From: Lachnospiraceae bacterium | GTDB lineage: Bacteria; Bacillota_A; Clostridia; Lachnospirales; Lachnospiraceae | Length of the DNA: 8,697 bases | Assembly (NCBI GenBank): GCA_017958245.1 | Contig: JAGDDC010000302.1 | Span: forward strand, 1-8,697 | Direction: 5' to 3' | Part shown: positions 1 through 7,919 of the stretch, piece by piece | How the letters are laid out: every line of letters starts with the position of its first letter | Position numbering within the stretch: position 1 is the stretch's first letter | Notes under the pieces: generated by a model | What the model was told of the DNA's origin: nothing | Databases searched by the model: none | What the model saw: the letters and a program-made list of their open reading frames with translations, nothing else | Program-made: the position numbers and the translations under genes

Positions 1-935
1 TCAACATCATAAGCAAGTCCGGAACGACCACCGAGCCTGCGATCGCATTCAGAGTGTTCAAGAAGAAACTGATCGAGAAATACGGCAGGGAAGAGGCCGC
101 GCGCAGGATCTACGCGACCACGGACAAGGCCAGGGGAGCGCTCAAGAAGGTCGCTGACGAGGAGGGCTACGAGACTTTCGTGGTGCCCGATGACGTCGGC
201 GGAAGGTTCTCCGTGCTCACGGCAGTGGGCCTGCTCCCGATAGCGGTGAGCGGCGCGAACATAGACAAGCTGATGGAGGGCGCAGCCTGCATGCGCGAGA
301 AGTGTCTGGGCAACGCCTTCGACGCAAATGATGCACTCAGATACGCCGCAGTCAGGAACATCCTCCTGCGCAAGGGCAAGAGCATAGAGATACTCGCAAA
401 CTACGAGCCGTCGCTCCACTATGTGGCTGAGTGGTGGAAGCAGCTCTACGGCGAGAGCGAGGGCAAGGACGGAAAGGGTATCTTCCCGGCAGCAGTCGAT
501 CTGACGACCGATCTCCACTCGATGGGACAGTTCATACAGGACGGCGCGAGAACGATCTTTGAGACCGTGCTCGCTGTGGAGGACACGGGCCGCGAGATCA
601 CGATCGAGGCCGAGGAAGTTGACCTCGACGGTCTCAACTACCTTGCGGGCAAGAGCGTGGACTTCGTGAACAAGTCGGCCATGAAGGGCACAAGGCTCGC
701 ACACACCGACGGAGGAGTGCCCAATCTTGAGATCAGGATCGACGCAAAGAACGAGCACTGCCTCGGCGAACTCTTCTACTTCTTTGAGTTTGCGTGCGGC
801 GTGAGCGGCTATATGCTGGGGGTCAATCCCTTCGACCAGCCGGGCGTAGAGAGCTACAAGAAGAACATGTTCGCTCTCCTTGGCAAGCCCGGTTACGAGG
901 AGCTCTCAAAGGAGCTCGCTGCGAGACTTTCATAG
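1..935 (+). CDS. pgi: Glucose-6-phosphate isomerase, C-terminal 310 residues (5' end outside window)
   Basis: This enzyme interconverts glucose 6-phosphate and fructose 6-phosphate in the cytoplasm, in glycolysis and gluconeogenesis. The reading frame is open from base 3, so the GTG at 54 is an internal valine and not the start. The visible part opens with the sugar-phosphate-binding stretch SKSGTTTEP. Isomerase signature 1 follows ([14 protein letters not shown], bases about 189-230). Next comes [12 protein letters not shown] (about 510-545), typical of the shorter Firmicutes-type enzymes, and near the end [13 protein letters not shown], which carries the conserved lysine of signature 2. The frame ends at TAG 933-935. 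About 310 residues are visible; bacterial enzymes of this type have roughly 450, so about a third is missing upstream. No terminator is seen behind it, and the next gene begins 17 bases later, so the two are probably co-transcribed. No disruptions are seen. Confidence 0.97.
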   Translation, partial: NIISKSGTTTEPAIAFRVFKKKLIEKYGREEAARRIYATTDKARGALKKVADEEGYETFVVPDDVGGRFSVLTAVGLLPIAVSGANIDKLMEGAACMREKCLGNAFDANDALRYAAVRNILLRKGKSIEILANYEPSLHYVAEWWKQLYGESEGKDGKGIFPAAVDLTTDLHSMGQFIQDGARTIFETVLAVEDTGREITIEAEEVDLDGLNYLAGKSVDFVNKSAMKGTRLAHTDGGVPNLEIRIDAKNEHCLGELFYFFEFACGVSGYMLGVNPFDQPGVESYKKNMFALLGKPGYEELSKELAARLS

Positions 936-938
936 AAC

Positions 939-945
939 GGAGAAG
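939..945 (+). promoter_or_regulatory. Ribosome binding site that decides the TTG start at 952
   Basis: GGAGAAG lies immediately after the pgi stop and 6 bases before the TTG at 952. This is a normal Shine-Dalgarno distance and supports TTG as the start of the next gene over the in-frame ATG at 880, which lies inside pgi. Confidence 0.65.
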
Positions 946-951
946 AAGCAT

Positions 952-1275
952 TTGAGGCACGGCAAGTTAAAATTTCAGGGAAGGCACTATTCGGTGAAGG
1001 CCTTTGTCTCCTTGGGGGCGGGGGTCGTAGCCGTACTGGCCTACATAGTTCTGGCCCTGATCTCCCAGATGTCCGGGGGCAATGCAGGGTTCTCGGTCGG
1101 CGTGACAGGTTTCTGTATGGCGATCCTGTCGATCGTGGGCTTTATACTCGGGCTCATAAGCCTGAGGGAGAGGGACATCTTCTACGCTTTCCCGATAGCA
1201 GGCATAGTGACGAGCGGCCTGGGGATGCTGATCTACCTGGTGAGCTACATACTGGGACTCGCACAGCTTGCGTGA
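952..1275 (+). CDS. Small three-helix membrane protein, DUF6142-like
   Basis: This is a predicted integral membrane protein of 107 residues with no known function. From the TTG start there is a short basic N-terminus (RHGKLKFQGRHYSVK), then three hydrophobic segments at about residues 17-39, 46-70 and 77-103. A charged loop, LRERD, separates helices 2 and 3. The size, the basic Lys-Phe/His-Ser-like lead-in, the GNAG-containing loop after helix 1 and the three-helix layout resemble the DUF6142 family common in Lachnospiraceae; this is from memory and not searched. The start is uncertain. ATG 880 would overlap pgi by 56 bases and encode a non-hydrophobic extension, and GTG 994 would remove the basic lead. 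TTG 952 has the best ribosome binding site. It lies 17 bases behind pgi and probably shares its transcript. Confidence 0.75.
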   Translation: MRHGKLKFQGRHYSVKAFVSLGAGVVAVLAYIVLALISQMSGGNAGFSVGVTGFCMAILSIVGFILGLISLRERDIFYAFPIAGIVTSGLGMLIYLVSYILGLAQLA

Positions 1276-1387
1276 TCCTCGTGCGGAAGACTCGGAACTG
1301 ATCGGAAAACATCATAAAAATGCCATATGGGACCGCTATGATGAGGCGGGACACATTTGAAAACAAAAACAACTATCAGAGGACAAC

Positions 1388-4168
1388 ATGAACAGGTTCG
1401 GAAACTATAAAAAGTCAATAGTCATAGCGCTCTTATTTGCCATGGTGATAGGCTTTGTGAGCCAGGGGCAGCCAAAGAGCGCGAGCGCGACACAGACGGG
1501 ATATGTCACGGCGCAGACCGGGCTCAGGATAAGAAAAGCCCCGGGCACCGACGGCGTCGGCTGTGAGCCGCTGGTCTACACGAGCGGGGAAAAGGTTGGA
1601 CAGGAGATACTCCTCGAGAACATGCAGGAAGTCAAGGTCCTTGACAGTGTGAGACTTGCATCGGGCGAAGAGTGGTATTACATATCGGTGAAGCTCTACG
1701 GCAAGACCTATAAGGGTTATTCGCTCGCACTGTACATCTCGACGACCATAACACCCACTCCTACAGAGACTCCCGAACCTACACCTACAGAGGAACCAAA
1801 ACCCACGGAAGCTCCGGAGCCCACAGAGGCACCCACACCCACAGAGGAACCAAAACCCACGGAGGAACCGAAGCCCACGGAGGCTCCTAAACCTACGGAG
1901 ACACCCGAGCCCACTGAGGCCGGGACTGCCAAGCAGGTAAAGAAGTTCCCGGGCAAGGTCACAGCGACCGTGCTCACCCTCAGGAAGGGCGCAGGAACCA
2001 CAAAACAGCAAATCACTACGCTCTCGAAGGGAACGGATGTGACGGTGACCGGCGCGAAGATCATAAAGGTCGACGGCAAGAAGCAGCGCTGGTACAAGGT
2101 AAAGACAAAGATCGACAAGAAGAACAGGACGGGGTACGTCCTGAGCGATTACGTCGCCTTGAACCTCACGGACAAGACGACCGCGAAGAGCAGACTGAAG
2201 AAGCTCACGGTCTACAAGAAGGCCGACACGAAGTCCGGAAAGCTAAAGACCGCGAAGGGCAAGGCGATAAAGCCCGGCAAGGCAAAGACTCTCACGATAC
2301 TCGAGGAGACGACGGTGAACAACGAGAAATGGTTCAAGATCCGTTTTAAGTATGGAAGCAAGAAGAAGACCGGCTACGTCAAAGCGATCAACGTAGAGCT
2401 CGTATCGACTGCTCAGAAGACGGTCAAGCCGACTCCCACACCGGAGCCCACTCCCGATCCGACGCTCGATCCGCCCACGGTGGAGCCCGCGCCCGAGGAG
2501 CATGACACCTCTATCGAAGGGGCCAACGCCTACATAGCGGAGGATTGTCCCAGTGCTTATGTCTGGAAAGAAGCGTCCCACAGGTCTTCGATGCTCTTTC
2601 TGCCGGATATGTCGGGGCCCTTGCCCCTGTATCCGGGGCAGGCGGTCATAGTGCTCGATACAGTCTCTGCGGAGAACATAAACTGGGTACTCATAAAGTT
2701 CATGTACGACGGAGCGGAATACACAGGCTACACAAAATCGGGTTATATAGAAAACGCAAGTGAGTTGGGTCTTATGAGCAGCGGTGATGGCACCGCTGCT
2801 CTTCCCGACGGTCAGATAGAAGAAAAGCTTGACAAGGAAGGCTTCCCGGAGAGCTACAGACAGGCGCTCCGCGACCTTCATGCCCTTTATCCCAAATGGG
2901 AGTTCAAAGCATATCACACAGGTCTCGACTGGAACACGGTCATCGCTGAAGAGTGCAAGGTCGGACGCAATCTCATACCGAACACTAAGAGCGTGGAGTG
3001 GAAGTCTCTGGGAGATCACGCATACAACTGGAAGACGGACACCTTCATACCTTACGACGGTTCAACCTGGGTCTCGGCTTCAAAGGAAGCCATAGAATAC
3101 TACATGGACCCGCGCAATTTCCTGAAAGAAAACCTCATATTCCAGTTTGAAGTGCTGGCTTACAACCCTTTTCATCACTCGAAGGAGGGTGTTGAAAACG
3201 TGCTCAGGAACACCGCGATGGCAGACACATCCTACGACTTCGTCGACGCGTTGGGGGTGACCAGGACCATCAGCTATGCGGATACCTTCATGATGGCCGC
3301 GCTGTACTCGGGTGTGAGCCCCTACCACCTGGCTTCCCGCGTGAAGCAGGAGGTGACGATCGGAAAGAACGCCATGTCGAACTCCGTGAGCGGAACGGTT
3401 GAAGGCCTTGAGGGCCTCTACAACTTCTACAACATCGGTGCGAACGACAGCACCGTGCCCGGAGGCAACATCGCAAATGGCCTCCGCTTCGCAAAAAACG
3501 GTCCTTCAAGCGCGTTCCTCAAGCAGAACTGCCTGATACCCTGGACCGACAGGTACAGGGCGATACTTGGCGGGTCGTTCTATATCGGGTATAATTACAT
3601 AAACAGGGGGCAGGACACCATATACCTCCAGAAGTTCAACGTGACGGAGGAGAACAGATACATACATCAGTACATGACAAATGTCGAAGCACCCTACGCA
3701 GAGGGCATGAAAGTGTTCAACGCGTACACGGACCCCGGAAACACTGCCATAGTGTTCTCCATCCCGGTGTATGACAACATGCCGGATAAACCCTGTCCGG
3801 TCCCCGAGAAGGCATACAACCCGAACAACTGGCTGAAGAGCCTCACCGTGAGTTCACTCGCCGGAGAAGAGTTCGCCCTGACTCCGTCATTTGACATGAC
3901 GAAGGATCAGCAATACGACCTGATAGTACCCACGGACACGGAGGTGCTCCACGTCTCGGCAAAGCCCGTGAGCAAGCTTGCGACGGTGGCTTCGGAGACG
4001 GATTACCCGCTGGAGTTCGGCGAGAACAAGATCCGTGTGAAGGTGACCGCGGAGAACGGGGACGTGAGGAAATACGTGCTGAACGTGGTCCGCGAGCAGG
4101 CTGCTCCCGCAGACGAACCGACACCGGACCCCGAAGGAGAGCAGGAGCCCACCGGTGAGGGAGGCTGA
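1388..4168 (+). CDS. Secreted SH3-domain glucosaminidase (GH73-type) with cadherin-like C-terminal domain
   Basis: This is a 926-residue exported protein, likely a peptidoglycan hydrolase that cleaves N-acetylglucosaminyl bonds outside the cell. The signal peptide spans residues 1 to about 34 (basic MNRFGNYKK, hydrophobic IVIALLFAMVIGFV, probable cleavage near SASA). Bacterial SH3-like modules follow at about 38-118, 189-258, 268-340 and 379-457; the first contains GLRIRKAPG and the second TLRKGAG. They are separated by Pro-Thr-Glu linkers at 122-178 and 348-365. The catalytic domain runs from about 475 to 775. It includes SRVKQEV with the likely catalytic Glu655 and the family motif YNFYNIGA (678-685). 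A cadherin-like beta-sandwich (813-903) ends in VTAENGDVRKYVLNVVRE, and an acidic Pro/Gly-rich tail closes the protein. No LPXTG sorting motif is visible, so wall attachment probably depends on the SH3 modules. ATG 1388 follows AGAGGA at 1378-1383. The next gene encodes a related cadherin-like domain, which suggests joint function. Confidence 0.92.
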   Translation: MNRFGNYKKSIVIALLFAMVIGFVSQGQPKSASATQTGYVTAQTGLRIRKAPGTDGVGCEPLVYTSGEKVGQEILLENMQEVKVLDSVRLASGEEWYYISVKLYGKTYKGYSLALYISTTITPTPTETPEPTPTEEPKPTEAPEPTEAPTPTEEPKPTEEPKPTEAPKPTETPEPTEAGTAKQVKKFPGKVTATVLTLRKGAGTTKQQITTLSKGTDVTVTGAKIIKVDGKKQRWYKVKTKIDKKNRTGYVLSDYVALNLTDKTTAKSRLKKLTVYKKADTKSGKLKTAKGKAIKPGKAKTLTILEETTVNNEKWFKIRFKYGSKKKTGYVKAINVELVSTAQKTVKPTPTPEPTPDPTLDPPTVEPAPEEHDTSIEGANAYIAEDCPSAYVWKEASHRSSMLFLPDMSGPLPLYPGQAVIVLDTVSAENINWVLIKFMYDGAEYTGYTKSGYIENASELGLMSSGDGTAALPDGQIEEKLDKEGFPESYRQALRDLHALYPKWEFKAYHTGLDWNTVIAEECKVGRNLIPNTKSVEWKSLGDHAYNWKTDTFIPYDGSTWVSASKEAIEYYMDPRNFLKENLIFQFEVLAYNPFHHSKEGVENVLRNTAMADTSYDFVDALGVTRTISYADTFMMAALYSGVSPYHLASRVKQEVTIGKNAMSNSVSGTVEGLEGLYNFYNIGANDSTVPGGNIANGLRFAKNGPSSAFLKQNCLIPWTDRYRAILGGSFYIGYNYINRGQDTIYLQKFNVTEENRYIHQYMTNVEAPYAEGMKVFNAYTDPGNTAIVFSIPVYDNMPDKPCPVPEKAYNPNNWLKSLTVSSLAGEEFALTPSFDMTKDQQYDLIVPTDTEVLHVSAKPVSKLATVASETDYPLEFGENKIRVKVTAENGDVRKYVLNVVREQAAPADEPTPDPEGEQEPTGEGG
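1751..1922 (+). repeat. Pro-Thr-Glu linker repeat inside the glucosaminidase gene
   Basis: Degenerate direct repeats encode about 57 residues built from PTE, PKP and PEP units. A 23-base stretch at 1787-1809 recurs exactly at 1841-1863, a shift of 54 bases or 18 codons, so the array can expand or contract in frame. The product is an extended spacer between SH3-like modules one and two. Such linkers are common in secreted clostridial proteins. Confidence 0.9.
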
Positions 4169-4232
4169 GCCTCGAGAGTGCTGCGGGCATGAGCCCGTCA
4201 TACCGGAGGCCCCGGGTGAGGGAGACTGAGCC
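4154..4232 (+). repeat. Direct repeat pair: 18 bases around a stop codon, copied 61 bases downstream
   Basis: The 18 bases that end the glucosaminidase gene (4154-4171, GGTGAGGGAGGCTGAGCC) recur at 4215-4232 with a single change (GGC to GAC). The copies are 61 bases apart, so the second copy lies in another frame. That frame reads PEAPGEGD followed by a stop, resembling the true C-terminus EPTGEGG and stop. This looks like a tandem duplication of the gene's end, but chance cannot be excluded because the sequence is GC-rich and of low complexity. The rest of the 121-base gap between genes (4169-4289) holds no clear promoter or terminator. Confidence 0.6.
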
Positions 4233-4289
4233 CAAACTCCGGACCGCAGGGACACGGGAAGAATCATAGAAGGGGGATCCCCACTGCAT

Positions 4290-5579
4290 ATGAAATCATT
4301 GAACAGAAAGAGCTTTAAGCTGTATAGAACGGGAACTGTCATCACTTTGATGGCAGTTCTTGTCATGTTTTTTTCGGGACTGTCAGCTCCCGCGAGGGCG
4401 CGCGCTTCGAGCGCGGACATAGTGATCTCCACCGACACGCCGAGCGTGAGCGTCGGGGACCGCGTGAACATCTTTATAACAGTGACTTCCGAGATCCTCT
4501 CGGGAAACTTCGAGGCGATGTTTACCTACGACAGGGATCTCTTTGAGTATCTGGGCGGGCCCGAATGCGTTGCGGGCGGCGACGGAACACTCAAGATCAC
4601 CGACAATCCCGAGGAGCCCAAGCTCACGGAGCGCAGGTACGCGCTCCAGTTCAAAGCTGCAGCCAGAGGGACGGGAGAGTTCGGCTTCCTCTACAGTCCG
4701 GAGCTCTACGAGTATGAGGAGGGCTATCTCATGTCCGTGGCCGTAGTCACGACTTCCGTCGAGGTAACTTCCCCCGTGGTGGCCTCGTCAGACGCAACCC
4801 TCGCGGATCTGCGCTGCAATCCGGGCACCCTGGATCCCGAGTTTGACGCGAAGAAGACCGAGTACAAGGTCTTCGTCGGAAATGAGACTACGAAGCTCAT
4901 AGTGAGCGCCCACGCTTCGGACCTCGCATCAACCATATCGCTAGAGGGCAACAACGATCTGATCGTCGGCCAGAACAGGATCACGGTGACCGTCACCGCG
5001 GAGAACGGCAACGAGATGAAATACGTGATCTACTGCGTGCGGGAGGAGCTGCCGACCACGCCCACACCCGAACCGACCGTGTCAGAGACAGAGGTCGAGG
5101 CGGATCCGAGCATGGTGGGGCTCAAGAACATAGATGGTGTGATCTACATCTACGGCAGGTACGAGTTCAAGGCCTGCGAGCTCCCGAAGGATTTCAACCT
5201 CCCGGAGGGGTATGAGAAGACCGCCGTCGTGATGAACGGAGAGGCCGTGACCGCGTACGCCAAGACGGATGCGCCTGACGATGCGTATCTGCTGATGGTG
5301 CTCGAGAACGAGAACGGCGAGCCCGGGCTGTACTGCTATGACCGCGTAGAAAAGACTATCCAGCGCTTCGAGAGCGGGAGTCTCACGAGCAGGATAGCGG
5401 TCACCGCAAATGAATCGTATTCGGAGATCGACAAGGAAGTGATAAGAGAATATGAGCAGAAGGTCGGAGTGCTGACCTTCGTGATAATCATACTCTGCGC
5501 GCTCTGCGCACTCTTGCTGATCTTTGTGATAAGGCTGTTTTTAAGGACCAGGAGACGAGGGGACGATATCGGAGACTGA
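4290..5579 (+). CDS. Membrane-anchored cohesin-like and cadherin-like domain protein
   Basis: This is a 429-residue surface protein, probably a non-enzymatic binding or scaffolding partner of the neighbouring exported proteins. A long signal peptide occupies residues 1 to about 39 (basic KSLNRKSFKLYRTG, hydrophobic VITLMAVLVMFFSGL, possible cleavage after ARARA). Residues about 42-160 look like a cohesin-type beta-sandwich, with VSVGDRVNIFITV and then NFEAMFTYDRDLFEYLGG. A cadherin-like domain at about 168-252 ends VTAENGNEMKYVIYCVREE, closely matching the end of the upstream gene's C-terminal domain. A Pro-Thr linker (about 254-266) leads to an unassigned extracellular part (about 271-365). 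One membrane helix (about 392-415, VLTFVIIILCALCALLLIFV) is followed by the basic cytoplasmic tail RTRRR. The predicted topology is type I. ATG 4290 is preceded by AGGGGG at 4271-4276, a rather long 13 bases away. The stop lies 38 bases before the next start, so an operon is likely. Confidence 0.85.
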   Translation: MKSLNRKSFKLYRTGTVITLMAVLVMFFSGLSAPARARASSADIVISTDTPSVSVGDRVNIFITVTSEILSGNFEAMFTYDRDLFEYLGGPECVAGGDGTLKITDNPEEPKLTERRYALQFKAAARGTGEFGFLYSPELYEYEEGYLMSVAVVTTSVEVTSPVVASSDATLADLRCNPGTLDPEFDAKKTEYKVFVGNETTKLIVSAHASDLASTISLEGNNDLIVGQNRITVTVTAENGNEMKYVIYCVREELPTTPTPEPTVSETEVEADPSMVGLKNIDGVIYIYGRYEFKACELPKDFNLPEGYEKTAVVMNGEAVTAYAKTDAPDDAYLLMVLENENGEPGLYCYDRVEKTIQRFESGSLTSRIAVTANESYSEIDKEVIREYEQKVGVLTFVIIILCALCALLLIFVIRLFLRTRRRGDDIGD

Positions 5580-5606
5580 TGTATCCCATATGTGTTTTGC
5601 CGGAAA

Positions 5607-5613
5607 AGGAGGG
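5607..5613 (+). promoter_or_regulatory. Strong ribosome binding site that decides the ATG start at 5618
   Basis: AGGAGGG ends 4 bases before ATG 5618, and that ATG opens a textbook signal peptide (MKKVLKKMLVFAAILALF). The upstream in-frame ATG at 5579 overlaps the previous stop but would only add 13 residues (MYPICVLPEKEGH) and lacks a comparable site, so 5618 is preferred. Confidence 0.85.
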
Positions 5614-5617
5614 TCAC

Positions 5618-7879
5618 ATGAAGAAGGTTTTAAAGAAGATGTTGGTGTTTGCGGCGATACTCGCGCTCTTTGCGGGGCTGTTTTCTACCACGGCGGTGTC
5701 CGCTGCGAAAAAGAAAGCAAAGACATCGATCACCGTGTCTACTCAGGAGGAGTTTGTAAAAGCTTTAAAGAGCGGAAAATACAAGAAGATCATCATCAAG
5801 ACCGATGCGAAGGTATCTTTTACCCTTGCGGCGAAATACAGCAACGGCGATCTAAAGATCGTCGTAAACGCGAAGAACGCGACCTTCAACAGCAAGGGCA
5901 CGGTGGGAAGCATCGTGATAAATGAAGCAAAGACCGTGAAGGAATATGCTTCAGGCAACAACATCACTGTAAACGACGAAAAACTCACATTCAAAGCGAT
6001 GGAGGGTTCAAAGGTCGAGAAGCTCAAGCTCGCATCCGAAACCGGTGATGTCAAGATAGTCAACAACGGAGAGATAGGTCGTGTCGATGTAAACGGAGAA
6101 TTGAAGGTGAACGTTGAGCAGAACGGAGATCTTGGCAGGCTCTATGTCGGGGCACCGGCAGAGGTCAACTTTTCAGGCACCTCAGAACAAGAGGTCGAAG
6201 CCACCGTCAAACCGGAGGGCGCGGGCGCTTTGATCACTTCCGAGCTTCCCATCAAGGTAAATGCCTATGGCGATCTGGAACTTAAGCTTGAAAAAGGGGC
6301 GGAAAACTCAACGCTCAAGCTCAAAAATGAAGATGCGGGTGTCAAGCTCGAAAACAACAGCGAAAAGAAAGTGGTCATAACCGACAGTGAAGGCGAGAAA
6401 ACGTATGTCCGTAAAGGTGAGGAATACAAATCCGACAATTATGTAGGATATGTAGAAGAGACTCCCTCCGATGAAAACGGGGAGGAAGGGGACAAGAAGG
6501 AAGAAGAAGGCGAGGAAGGCGACGGAAAGAAAGAGGAAGGCAAAGAGGAAGAAGGAGGCGGAGAAGGCGGCGGAAACGGCGACGGAGACGGCGATAAAAA
6601 GGATAAAGACAAGGATAATAACCCTTCGCAGGGAAAACCTTCGTGGCCCGGCAAGCAGACAGTTGCAGAGACTCCGGAGCAGATCAGGAATATAAAAACA
6701 GGCCCTATGACTATCAAGGCGGCAGATAGCGTTTCGGGAGAAGCGGCGTACGGAGGCAAAAAACCGATCGTGGTCACCCCTGTGGCAAACACTCCCGTTG
6801 TCTTTGACGGAGTCAGGGTGTCCGTCGATCCCGAGACCTGTGTGGAACTGGCTGTCGGGACAGAGGTTGTGATAAAGAACGGTGCGGAGCTCGTCATAGA
6901 CAACATCACAGACCATAAGAGCGACGGAGGAAATATATATCTTGCCTCGAACGACAGCGGATCATCGATCCAGAGCGGCAAGATCACAGTCATGCTCGGA
7001 GGAAAGATCTCTATAGCAGGCCTCACTCTCAAGGCGGCAAATCATGGGGTGAACCCTGCAAACGGTGAGTTCGCCATCACGATCGATGTCTCGGATGATT
7101 CAGGCGATCCTGACGTCAGGATCAGGATACCCGAGGACGCATCCCTGATATTGGACGGGAACGCCCTGACAGAGTCAACCTTCGCGAACCTGGGAACATA
7201 TAACCAGATGCACGGTTTCAGGTTCAGTATCATCAACAAAGAAGAGGAGACGGGCAGCGGGCTCGCTTACTTCCCTTCGCTCAAATTCGGAAACACTTAT
7301 TATTTCACCTATGACGGAGTTTTTGTGCCGGGTTCATACCGTTCGATCGGAGAGCGCTCATATACGACGGATTCGGTGTATGGCCTCGAGGCGATCTGGA
7401 CAGTTACGGAAAAGCCTCTTTTAGGCACGGGACGCACACCTGACATGTCATTTGTCACGCTGACAGATAACGTCACCGTTCGTGATATCGATCTGACGAT
7501 GAACGCAGTGCTCGAACCCGCTTCGGGGAAGGCGTTCACCATAAGCGACGGGGCCGATGTCGCGGCTTCTGTGAGCACGATCTTAGGCGGCACTGTGAAG
7601 ATAGAGTCGGGCGGCAAGCTCACGCTGAATACCGGCAGCAGATTTGATTTTGCCTGTGTAAAGACCGCTGAGAACCAGGCGGTAGCAGACATGACCGTCA
7701 GATTTGAGAATGCGGGCACTGTCGCGGGAACCGGCGGAATAGTCACCGTCGTCATGAAGTACGCTGACGGTGTGACAGGGATCACCGAAGAAGAACTGCA
7801 CGGTGTCTTAAACAGAGTCAGAGGCTTGATAGGCAATTCCGGCATCACAGTGGAGAGGGGATCGCTCGATCTGGGATGA
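5618..7879 (+). CDS. Exported protein of unknown family with beta-solenoid-like halves and a charged linker
   Basis: I do not recognise this 753-residue protein. A clear signal peptide spans residues 1 to about 30 (MKKVLKKM, hydrophobic core, AVSA cleavage region). Residues about 36-275 are rich in short beta-strand-like units with recurring Asn-Gly turns (VKIVNNGEIGRVDVNGELKV, then VEQNGDLGRLYV), typical of a solenoid or stacked beta-helix. Residues about 282-347 form a very polar linker of Glu, Gly, Lys and Asp, ending with a Pro/Trp patch (KPSWPGK). The C-terminal part (about 348-753) again shows solenoid-like units such as VVIKNGAELVIDNI and GGTVKIESGGKLTLNTG, with an aromatic-rich segment in between (SLKFGNTYYFTYDGVFVPG). 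No membrane anchor, sorting motif, dockerin or recognisable catalytic motif is visible, so it is probably secreted or held at the surface by unknown means. It lies 38 bases after the previous gene and is probably co-transcribed with it. A structural or ligand-binding role is inference only. Confidence 0.85.
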   Translation: MKKVLKKMLVFAAILALFAGLFSTTAVSAAKKKAKTSITVSTQEEFVKALKSGKYKKIIIKTDAKVSFTLAAKYSNGDLKIVVNAKNATFNSKGTVGSIVINEAKTVKEYASGNNITVNDEKLTFKAMEGSKVEKLKLASETGDVKIVNNGEIGRVDVNGELKVNVEQNGDLGRLYVGAPAEVNFSGTSEQEVEATVKPEGAGALITSELPIKVNAYGDLELKLEKGAENSTLKLKNEDAGVKLENNSEKKVVITDSEGEKTYVRKGEEYKSDNYVGYVEETPSDENGEEGDKKEEEGEEGDGKKEEGKEEEGGGEGGGNGDGDGDKKDKDKDNNPSQGKPSWPGKQTVAETPEQIRNIKTGPMTIKAADSVSGEAAYGGKKPIVVTPVANTPVVFDGVRVSVDPETCVELAVGTEVVIKNGAELVIDNITDHKSDGGNIYLASNDSGSSIQSGKITVMLGGKISIAGLTLKAANHGVNPANGEFAITIDVSDDSGDPDVRIRIPEDASLILDGNALTESTFANLGTYNQMHGFRFSIINKEEETGSGLAYFPSLKFGNTYYFTYDGVFVPGSYRSIGERSYTTDSVYGLEAIWTVTEKPLLGTGRTPDMSFVTLTDNVTVRDIDLTMNAVLEPASGKAFTISDGADVAASVSTILGGTVKIESGGKLTLNTGSRFDFACVKTAENQAVADMTVRFENAGTVAGTGGIVTVVMKYADGVTGITEEELHGVLNRVRGLIGNSGITVERGSLDLG

Positions 7880-7919
7880 TATAAGCATAGGATGATTGAG
7901 GACGAAGACGGCACAAATC

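Noticed and set aside
1276..1387. TATGAT at 1337-1342 as the -10 box of a promoter for the glucosaminidase gene
   Set aside because: No acceptable -35 box lies 16-18 bases upstream. The gene may have a promoter here, but I could not support one.
1717..2118. Long antisense open frame rich in Gly-Val-Ser (SVGFGSSVG-type) resembling a repeat protein
   Set aside because: It is the complement of the Pro-Thr-Glu linker repeats; there is no ribosome binding site, and the sense strand holds a clear gene.
4203..4242. CCGGAG/CTCCGG inverted repeat as an intrinsic terminator between the two envelope genes
   Set aside because: The six-base stem has a loop of about 28 bases and no T-run follows, so it is not a credible rho-independent terminator.
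4273..4282. GGGGATCCCC palindrome overlapping the ribosome binding site of the 4290 gene as a translational switch
   Set aside because: The RNA hairpin would have only about three pairs around a four-base loop, which is too weak to sequester the site; a short GC-rich palindrome like this can arise by chance.
6580..6620. Asp/Asn/Gly-rich stretch GNGDGDGDKKDKDKDNN as a dockerin or RTX calcium-binding repeat
   Set aside because: It lacks the spaced hydrophobic residues and the duplicated 22-residue loop of dockerins and the nonapeptide period of RTX; it is better explained as part of the low-complexity charged linker.
7880..7919. Possible terminator after the exported protein gene
   Set aside because: No GC-rich stem followed by T residues is present in this short gap before the promoter.
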